Made by a program: the position numbers and the translations under genes. This document shows positions 7,258-12,664 of a stretch of 12,664 nt of DNA, piece by piece. Position 1 is the first letter of the stretch. Each line of letters starts with the position of its first letter. Source of the DNA: Sulfurovum sp. (GTDB taxonomy: Bacteria; Campylobacterota; Campylobacteria; Campylobacterales; Sulfurovaceae). The notes below the pieces were generated by a model. That model had not been told where the DNA came from. It searched no databases and worked only from the letters and a program-made list of their open reading frames with translations. The stretch lies in contig DYMW01000044.1 in the NCBI GenBank assembly GCA_020721385.1, positions 1-12,664 of the forward strand. The letters run 5' to 3'.

Positions 7258-8619
7258 ATGAGTAGCATGAATCGTAGAAAGTTTATTAAACAGAGTGTGG
7301 TGGTGGCAAGTGCCTTATTGACCATGCCTATAGAGGTGTTTGCACAGAGTGTGGCAAAAAAAGTGGTGATTGTGGGTGGAGGAGTTGCAGGGGCAACGGT
7401 GGCTCGGTATCTTCGTGAGTTTATTCCTCAAGTAGCTTTGGTTGAAATTACGATAATAGAGCCTAAAAGAACCTATACAACACCTTTTGGTACCAATGAG
7501 ATTCTGACCAATATGCGTACACTAGAAGCATTAACCGTCGAGTATACAGAGCTTGAAAAATATATTGGTAGTAAAATAGTGCATCAAAAAGCTTTAAGCA
7601 TTGACAATGTTAATAAACACGTTTTGGTTGCCGATGGAACTCAATACCCTTATGATTACTGTATTGTGGCGACAGGCATTGATTTTGAATACAGTGATGT
7701 GGTGGGATTAACTTCGCAGAACAATGCCGAAGTTCCTCATGCATACGATATGTATAATGATGGAAGTACAGAACAGATAGAAATTTTAAAAACCCAATTA
7801 AGTAACATGGAAAATGGAAGTCATGTGGTATTGGTGGCTCCTAAAAATTCGTATCGTTGTCCACCTGCTCCGTATGAACGTGCGAGTCAAATAGCACAAT
7901 TTATTAAAGAACATAAACCCAATTCGACCCTTACGATTATTGATTCAAAAAGCTCGTTTGCTAAACAAGATTCATTTGAGAAAGCATGGAGTGAACTGTA
8001 TGGTTATCAAACGAACAATGCTCTTATTCGGTGGCGAGCGGAGACCTTTATTGACCAAATAGAGATAAGTGAAGCAGGTAAAAAATATTTAATTACCGAT
8101 GAAGCTGACCGTATTGAAGCCGATGTTGTGAGTTATATGCCTACCATGAAAGCCTCTAAGTTTACCTATGATGCAGGATTGGTACAATCTGGTATGGGTG
8201 CTTTTGATATGGCACAACGTTGGTGTCCGATTAATCCTGAAACATTTGAATCAACCATGGCAGGAAAACAAGGTATTTATGTGATTGGAGACAGCAGTAG
8301 AACCTCGTTACCCAAATCTGGATATATGGCAAATTCTCAAGCCAAAGTATGTGCCATTGCCATTGTATCGGCAATCAAAGGGTTAACTCCTCTTCCTGAA
8401 AGTGTGGTGACCAATGGGTGTTACAGTTTTGTGGGCAAAGAGTATGCCATCTCTATTTTTCAAAAATTTAAACTCAATAGCGATAAAAGTGACTATACAT
8501 TAATTCCTCAAAACAGAGGAACATCACCTCTTGAAGCTGATGCTTTATGGCGAAAAAAAGAGGCAGAACAAGGACACGCTTGGTATGCCAACTTTAGACG
8601 GGATTGTTTTGGGGTATAA
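7258..8619 (+). CDS. Flavocytochrome c sulfide dehydrogenase-like FAD oxidoreductase (FccB/SoxF type)
   Basis: This 453-residue flavoprotein begins with a Tat signal (MNRRKFIKQS at residues 4-13, hydrophobic core to about 30). A dinucleotide-binding GGGVAGATVARYL follows, with an IEP acidic strand end. Family motifs include YRCPPAPYERAS (C201), RWCPINPETFES (C323), the FAD-binding YVIGDSS and SGYMANSQAKVCA. C201 and C323 match the two cysteines that form the redox-active disulfide of flavocytochrome c sulfide dehydrogenases. Relatives oxidise sulfide and pass electrons to a c-type cytochrome. No separate cytochrome subunit gene is adjacent, so the cytochrome domains of the operon's first protein are the obvious partner candidates. 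The gap to the upstream gene is 10 nt, with AAGGAG (7246-7251) over its stop codon. An alternative ATG at 7267 lies closer to the RR motif. Substrate is uncertain: sulfide is likely for the family but unproven here. Confidence 0.88.
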   Translation: MSSMNRRKFIKQSVVVASALLTMPIEVFAQSVAKKVVIVGGGVAGATVARYLREFIPQVALVEITIIEPKRTYTTPFGTNEILTNMRTLEALTVEYTELEKYIGSKIVHQKALSIDNVNKHVLVADGTQYPYDYCIVATGIDFEYSDVVGLTSQNNAEVPHAYDMYNDGSTEQIEILKTQLSNMENGSHVVLVAPKNSYRCPPAPYERASQIAQFIKEHKPNSTLTIIDSKSSFAKQDSFEKAWSELYGYQTNNALIRWRAETFIDQIEISEAGKKYLITDEADRIEADVVSYMPTMKASKFTYDAGLVQSGMGAFDMAQRWCPINPETFESTMAGKQGIYVIGDSSRTSLPKSGYMANSQAKVCAIAIVSAIKGLTPLPESVVTNGCYSFVGKEYAISIFQKFKLNSDKSDYTLIPQNRGTSPLEADALWRKKEAEQGHAWYANFRRDCFGV

Positions 8620-8622
8620 TCG

Positions 8623-10710
8623 TTAATCCTTTAAAACTTTTTTAGCCAATTGCGAGGAGAGATACTCAGGGGTCTCTTTTTTAATTTGGTTATGCATTCT
8701 CGTGACATACTCTTCAAAAATTTTGTGATTATTAATACTTTTTCCTTCAGTTTTAACCTGTTTGTATTCACCTGAATGTTTAAGTTTCCAACGTAATTTA
8801 TTGTCTTGTAGTTGTGTGGAGAGAATGAGTTTGAGTTTTTGAATTAAATCAGGCTCTTTAATGGGGGTTAGAATCTCTATACGACGTACCAAGTTTCTAG
8901 GCATTAAATCGGCACTGGCAATATAACATTGGTTGGCATCATGTTTAAAATAGTAGATACGTGCGTGTTCAAGGTATTTACCAATAATGGAGTAGACGGA
9001 AATATTTTCACTTACTTCTTTAATGCCAGGTTTTAAGACACAGATTCCACGAATAATCAGCTCAATTTTACATCCTGCAATTGAGGCTCTATAGAGGGCT
9101 TGGATAATGTCCACGTCAACCAAAGAGTTGGCTTTTAAGATAATAAGTCCTTCCTCTTTTTGCATCGCTTCATGTTCTATCATTTTAAGAATTTTGGGTT
9201 TAATGTGGGTAGGAGCTAAACTTAAAGTACTTAAAAATGAGTGGTCAGAAAAGCCTGTAATAAAGTGAAAAAATTTGGTGGTATCATTGTTGATTTCTGT
9301 ATTACTAGTAAAGTAACTCATATCCGTATAAATGCGAGAAGTGGAAGGATTATAATTTCCTGTACCAATATGCACATATCCTTGTAGAGCATGACCTTTT
9401 CTTTTGGTGACTTGTGCAATTTTGGCATGTACTTTTAACCCTGTAATTCCATAAATAACATGGGCTCCAGCCTCTTCTAATGCTCTTGCCCAATGAAGAT
9501 TGTTCTCTTCATCAAAACGTGCTTTTAACTCCATAAGTACCGTAACCTGTTTTCCCTCATTGGCAGCTTTAATAAGGGCTTTAACGATGGGTGAATTTTT
9601 ACCCACACGATAAAGTGTCATACGCATTGAGACAGTATTGGGGTCTTTGGATGCTTCTTGAATAAAACGTACCACAGGATCAAAACTTTCATAAGGGTGA
9701 TAGAGCAGAATATCTTCTTTCTCTATGGCTTCAAAAATATCATTCCCTTCCTGAAACGGAGACAAAATTTTTGGGCTATAGGTTGGGAGGGTTAAATGGG
9801 CTAATGAGGGTTCTGTTACAATGTGCCAAAGGGTTCCCAAATTCAGTGGAATATCATAATAATAGATATCCAAAGGGTCAAGTTCTAGGTGGGTGGTTAA
9901 AAAATTTACCAATGTTTCATCGACACTTTCTTTTAACTCTAATCGAATCAGCATTCCTCGGTTTCTTGCCCGAATTCCCTCTTCCATAATCTCCATAAAA
10001 TCATCGGCTTCTTCCTCTTCGATTGCCAAATCAGCATTTCTTGTAACCCTAAAAGGGGTTGATGCAATTTTTTTCATGCCATGAAACAACTCTCCTGAAA
10101 AGTGATTCACCACACTTTCAATGGGAACATAACAGTAATCTATTTGTAAAAAGCGTGGCAGAATACGAGGAATACGAATGAGACCATGTTTGATGTTGCC
10201 TTTGGAGTCTTCAAGTTTGAGTGCCAAGGCAAAACTTAGGTTATTAAGGTGAGGAAAAGGGTGTGTTGAATCAACAGCAATGGGCATAATAACAGGATAA
10301 ATTTGCTCAAAAAATTCGGTTTTAATAATCTCTTGTTGTTTGGATGAGAGTTCTTTATAACGCTTAATGGTTACTTCATGTTTTGCCAAATCTTTCATAA
10401 TTTCTTGAAAGGAAGATTCTACCATTTTTTGTTCTTTATGAATGGTGGTATGAATCGCTTTAAGCTGTTCTGTGGGGGTTAATTTATCAATCGCTGTCTC
10501 TTGAACCCGTGCTTGAAGCAAGGCTTTTAATCCAGCGACACGAATCATGTAAAATTCATCCAAATTGGTACCATAAATTGCAAGAAATTTCATACGCTCC
10601 AATGGAGGCAATGAGCTGTCTTTGGCTTGGGCAAGAACGCGGGTATTGAACTTTAGCCAAGAGAGTTCGCGGTTAAAATAGAGGTCTGGTGATGTTAAGT
10701 CTATACTCAT
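8623..10710 (-). CDS. ppk1: Polyphosphate kinase 1
   Basis: This 695-residue cytoplasmic enzyme reversibly moves the terminal phosphate of ATP onto inorganic polyphosphate chains, in phosphate storage and stress response. Its length is close to that of the E. coli enzyme (688). The N-terminal domain opens with YFNRELSWLKFN, a family hallmark. The phospholipase-D-like catalytic domains carry RMTLYR, ARFDEENN and GLKVHAK with H428, the expected autophosphorylated histidine (E. coli H435). The second conserved histidine is H590 in YFKHDAN (E. coli H592). SADLMPRNLVRRIE near the C-terminus is also typical. AAGGAA lies 4 nt before the ATG and supports this start. It converges on the flavoprotein gene with 3 nt between stops. 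It follows the restriction endonuclease by 52 nt on the same strand, so read-through from that unit is possible. It looks intact. Confidence 0.97.
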   Translation of the reverse strand: MSIDLTSPDLYFNRELSWLKFNTRVLAQAKDSSLPPLERMKFLAIYGTNLDEFYMIRVAGLKALLQARVQETAIDKLTPTEQLKAIHTTIHKEQKMVESSFQEIMKDLAKHEVTIKRYKELSSKQQEIIKTEFFEQIYPVIMPIAVDSTHPFPHLNNLSFALALKLEDSKGNIKHGLIRIPRILPRFLQIDYCYVPIESVVNHFSGELFHGMKKIASTPFRVTRNADLAIEEEEADDFMEIMEEGIRARNRGMLIRLELKESVDETLVNFLTTHLELDPLDIYYYDIPLNLGTLWHIVTEPSLAHLTLPTYSPKILSPFQEGNDIFEAIEKEDILLYHPYESFDPVVRFIQEASKDPNTVSMRMTLYRVGKNSPIVKALIKAANEGKQVTVLMELKARFDEENNLHWARALEEAGAHVIYGITGLKVHAKIAQVTKRKGHALQGYVHIGTGNYNPSTSRIYTDMSYFTSNTEINNDTTKFFHFITGFSDHSFLSTLSLAPTHIKPKILKMIEHEAMQKEEGLIILKANSLVDVDIIQALYRASIAGCKIELIIRGICVLKPGIKEVSENISVYSIIGKYLEHARIYYFKHDANQCYIASADLMPRNLVRRIEILTPIKEPDLIQKLKLILSTQLQDNKLRWKLKHSGEYKQVKTEGKSINNHKIFEEYVTRMHNQIKKETPEYLSSQLAKKVLKD
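8656..8682 (+). terminator. Candidate intrinsic terminator for the + strand operon, inside ppk1
   Basis: AGAGA (8658-8662) pairs with TCTCT (8673-8677) and can be extended by G-U pairs on both sides. It is followed by a T run ending at 8682. It lies 37 nt past the flavoprotein stop, inside the 3' end of the opposing ppk1 gene, which is where a terminator would have to be because the genes nearly touch. The stem is short and low in GC, so it is only a candidate. Confidence 0.4.
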
Positions 10711-10731
10711 GTTGTTCCTTATAATTTTTTG

Positions 10732-10752
10732 AGTGATGCTTTTGCGTTCACT
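10732..10752. repeat. Short inverted repeat between ppk1 and the restriction gene
   Basis: AGTGA (10732-10736) and TCACT (10748-10752) flank a core in which GC can pair across a four-base loop. It sits in the 52-nt gap. No T run follows on the - strand, so it does not look like a standard terminator for the restriction gene. It may be an RNA processing or attenuation element, or chance. Confidence 0.3.
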
Positions 10753-10762
10753 GTAAGTTTTG

Positions 10763-11539
10763 TTAGATGTTTTGTTCTATCAACTCAGCGGGGTTAATTT
10801 TAAACTGTAGCATATTGGCTGTTTCTCTTCCATTATCTCCACCTTTTCTTTGAATAGTGATGTTTCCAATTTTAAAACTACCTCTTGAAGTTATAGAAAT
10901 TTCTCCATTTCCAAAGTGATTTAAAACTTTATTTATTGGTTCTAATGCCCAATTAATAGTATCTGTATCTTTTAATTTTAAAATAACCAACATCCATTCA
11001 GCAGAAAATTTCCCTCTACCTTTTAAAATGTCATTCACAATTAATGTTTTATTGTCATTTAAAAATTTTATTAATAATTGTTGTTCTTCTTGTGAAAATT
11101 CGTCTGCAAACATTCTTCTTTCATCTCTTGGGTTTACGATTTTTGGTGGCTTTTCTCCTGTAAAGTGTTGTAATAATTCATAAACATCACTTGGAATATT
11201 CCAAAGTTCGTTGTAGCTTTTCAACCATCGCTTATCTATTTGATTAAAACCTTTTGGGTTTGATACAAGCTTTACTTGTAAATTTTGAATATCAGTTAGG
11301 CTTTTAAGTTTTATCTCTATTTTTATTTCCACTTGAATATCTGCTTTATATGAACCTTTTACTTTACTAGCCCTTACACTTTCAATATCTGTTAAATCGT
11401 AATTCATAGCTTTGAGCCACGATTGTGCCAATTCACTATTTTTCCAATTATTAAATTCTGTTATTGTAAAATCTTCATTTTTAAAACCATTTTTTGCCGT
11501 TGTTGAGCCTCTATTTATTAGCATTTCTTTATCTGTCAT
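10763..11539 (-). CDS. HinP1I-like type II restriction endonuclease (predicted site GCGC)
   Basis: This 258-residue protein matches what I remember of R.HinP1I (247 aa, cuts GCGC) over nearly its whole length. Shared stretches include GSxTAKxGFKNE, QVKLVSNxxGFNQIDKxW, FTGExPP, RRMFxxEFSQEEQ, DILxGRGxFxAEW and, near the C-terminus, TIQRKGGDNGRETANMLQFKI. HinP1I has an SDX18QXK active site; here the corresponding motif is A66-D67, then Q88-V89-K90, with two extra residues between D and Q. The start at 11539 overlaps the methyltransferase end by 11 nt, with no clear Shine-Dalgarno, so translation probably depends on coupling. M6 (ATG at 11522-11524) lines up better with the N-terminus of HinP1I and may be the true start. 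The gene looks intact. Specificity is inferred from similarity recalled without a database search. Confidence 0.88.
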   Translation of the reverse strand: MTDKEMLINRGSTTAKNGFKNEDFTITEFNNWKNSELAQSWLKAMNYDLTDIESVRASKVKGSYKADIQVEIKIEIKLKSLTDIQNLQVKLVSNPKGFNQIDKRWLKSYNELWNIPSDVYELLQHFTGEKPPKIVNPRDERRMFADEFSQEEQQLLIKFLNDNKTLIVNDILKGRGKFSAEWMLVILKLKDTDTINWALEPINKVLNHFGNGEISITSRGSFKIGNITIQRKGGDNGRETANMLQFKINPAELIEQNI

Positions 11540-12521
11540 CTTTTTTGCCTATTGCTTTCATTAAATTATCACTTATCTCTTCAATAACATTTACAGTCAT
11601 TGCATTTCCTGATTGTTGTAAAAGTTTTGAATTTGATATTTTGCCTTTTACTTTATTTGCATATTTTTTAGGAAAACCTTGAAGTAATAAAGATTCATAG
11701 CCTGATAATTTTCTAAATTTTTTATTTTTAACATATAAGATACCGTGTCTCCCCCGTCTTAAAGTAGGAGTTTTTTTATTATATATTCTTAAGTCAGATT
11801 GTCTTGTATCTATTACTTTAAAATTTTCCGATAATAAATCATCAATGAGATATTTATCTTTATTGTATTTATTATTAAGATATTTTAAAAATGTTTGATA
11901 AGATGCTTCTTTTTCATCAAATGTTAATGCTTCATCATCTACTAAACACCCTTGTATGGATATTTCAGTATTGCTTGATTGTGGAAATTCATATTTAAAA
12001 TTATCATCAATTAAATCTTTTTGCACACCTACGAAATAGATTCGTTCCCTCATTTGTGGTACACCAAAATCAATACTATTTAAAATTTTATGATAAACTT
12101 TATACCCTGCATTATCTAGTAACTCTAAAACAGTTTTTAATGTATTGCCTTTATCATGATTTATTAAGCCTTTTACATTTTCTAGGATGAAATATTTGAC
12201 ATTTTTAGCTTTTAAGATTTTAACCAATCCATAGATAACTTGTCCTCGTTTTTCATCTTCTAAGCCACATCTTGTCCCAATAATTGAAAAAGTTTGACAA
12301 GGAAAACCACCCACCATAAAATCAAAATCAGGTAAATCATCTGGATTGATTTTCATCAAATCCCCATAGTTTTTTTCATCTTGTCCAAAAAATTCTTTAT
12401 AGGTAATCTCTGCATCTTTATCAATTTCACTAAAACCAACACAAGACATTCCAAGGTTTTCTAAACCTATTCGTCCTCCGCCAATTCCAGCACAAAAATC
12501 CATAAATCTAATATCTTTCAT
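11529..12521 (-). CDS. C5-cytosine DNA methyltransferase, partner of the HinP1I-like enzyme
   Basis: This 330-residue enzyme transfers a methyl group from S-adenosylmethionine to C5 of cytosine and should protect the host from the adjacent endonuclease. The canonical motifs appear in order: motif I FCAGIGGG (9-16), motif IV GGFPCQ with catalytic C75, motif VI ENV (114-116) and motif VIII QMRER (156-160). A target-recognition region with DTRQSDLRIY and TLRRGRHGI follows. C-terminal motifs IX-X end in QQSGNAMTVNVI. Length matches M.HhaI-type enzymes (327). The gene order is methyltransferase first, endonuclease second, which lets modification precede restriction when the unit enters a new host. 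The start has AGG (12530-12532) 8 nt upstream. No controller (C) protein gene is present. Sampled lines of this unit are clearly more AT-rich than ppk1, suggesting transfer. Confidence 0.95.
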   Translation of the reverse strand: MKDIRFMDFCAGIGGGRIGLENLGMSCVGFSEIDKDAEITYKEFFGQDEKNYGDLMKINPDDLPDFDFMVGGFPCQTFSIIGTRCGLEDEKRGQVIYGLVKILKAKNVKYFILENVKGLINHDKGNTLKTVLELLDNAGYKVYHKILNSIDFGVPQMRERIYFVGVQKDLIDDNFKYEFPQSSNTEISIQGCLVDDEALTFDEKEASYQTFLKYLNNKYNKDKYLIDDLLSENFKVIDTRQSDLRIYNKKTPTLRRGRHGILYVKNKKFRKLSGYESLLLQGFPKKYANKVKGKISNSKLLQQSGNAMTVNVIEEISDNLMKAIGKKDDR

Positions 12522-12547
12522 TTTTTAAACCTATTAATTTTTTGTTG

Positions 12548-12553
12548 ATTATA
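12548..12553 (-). promoter_or_regulatory. Likely -10 box for the restriction-modification unit
   Basis: Read on the - strand this is TATAAT, 26 nt upstream of the methyltransferase ATG, in AT-rich DNA. No clear -35 box is visible; the region 17 nt further up reads TATTTT. It would let the unit be transcribed independently of the upstream uvrB-like gene. Confidence 0.45.
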
Positions 12554-12568
12554 CTGTTTTGGGCTTAA

Positions 12569-12611
12569 TTAAAATATAAAACGGTAGGGTGTCAATTCAC
12601 TGCACCAAACC
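12569..12611 (-). terminator. Weak candidate terminator after the uvrB-like gene
   Basis: On the - strand GGT (12609-12611) and GGTG (12603-12606) pair with CACC (12588-12591) and ACC (12583-12585), with a two-by-two internal loop. TTTTATATTTT follows at 12580-12570. It starts directly after the stop codon of the gene on the right. The stem is interrupted and the T run broken, so confidence is low. Confidence 0.35.
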
Positions 12612-12664
12612 TTACAGTTTTTTAATTTTAGCAATCTGGTCACGGAGCCTTGCTGCTTCTTCAA
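12612..12664 (-). CDS. uvrB: C-terminal end of a UVR-motif protein, probably excinuclease subunit UvrB (partial)
   Basis: The last 53 nt encode, on the - strand, EEAARLRDQIAKIKKL and a TAA stop at 12612-12614. This matches the UVR motif (E-x-A-A-x-x-R-D-x-I), which in UvrB forms the extreme C-terminus and contacts UvrC during nucleotide excision repair. UVR motifs also occur in UvrC and McsA/ClpC-type proteins, but an ending two to three residues past the helix is typical of UvrB. Only 16 residues are visible, so the assignment rests on this motif alone. Confidence 0.6.
   Translation of the reverse strand, partial: EEAARLRDQIAKIKKL

Noticed and set aside
10711..10762. Separate ppk1 promoter in the gap after the restriction gene
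   Set aside because: No TATAAT-like hexamer at a sensible distance could be supported; TTATAA near the ribosome site is too close to the start codon.
1..12664. tRNA or rRNA genes, CRISPR arrays, insertion sequences, integrase or phage genes
   Set aside because: None were seen. There are no regularly spaced direct repeats, no transposase motifs and no cloverleaf-like sequence in the short intergenic gaps.

Overview
This AT-rich window looks like chromosome from a Campylobacterota bacterium (a Sulfurimonas/Sulfurovum/Arcobacter-like lineage). That placement is inferred from base composition, tight gene packing, c553-type cytochrome domains and the surrounding gene content. No rRNA or other firm marker is present to fix the genus.

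Left part (about 1-8619, + strand): after the last 13 codons (stop included) of an unidentified gene and an AT-rich promoter region, there is a tight three-gene operon. Its first gene encodes a 1928-residue exported mosaic protein. In order it carries two copies of an N-terminal repeat domain, a complete family GH9 endoglucanase, an Ig-like module, a CBM2 cellulose-binding module, an FnIII module, three c-type cytochrome domains and a complete C-terminal DUF1587/1595/1592/1588/1585 (PSD/PSCyt) block with a fourth CxxCH haem motif. The second gene is a Tat-exported DUF1552 protein, the usual partner of DUF1592/1588 proteins. The third is a Tat-exported flavoprotein of the flavocytochrome c sulfide dehydrogenase type. 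Intergenic gaps are 4 and 10 nt, so the three are probably co-expressed. The simplest reading is a cell-envelope or extracellular redox system held on cellulose: the cellulase and CBM2 bind and cut the polymer while haem and flavin domains move electrons. The actual redox reaction is unknown.

Right part (8623-12664, - strand): polyphosphate kinase ppk1 converges on the operon with only 3 nt between stop codons. Upstream of ppk1 is a two-gene restriction-modification unit, a C5-cytosine methyltransferase followed by an overlapping restriction endonuclease strongly resembling HinP1I (site GCGC). This unit is more AT-rich than its neighbours, which suggests acquisition. The last 53 nt are the 3' end of a gene ending in a UVR motif, probably uvrB.

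Two signals lie outside the genes. GCGC is absent from the whole window by eye, which fits long-term selection by an active GCGC restriction system. A long imperfect inverted repeat spans the -10 box and Shine-Dalgarno of the cellulase-cytochrome gene and could act as an operator or as an RNA switch. No RNA genes, insertion sequences or CRISPR arrays were seen, and no gap between genes exceeds 150 nt.
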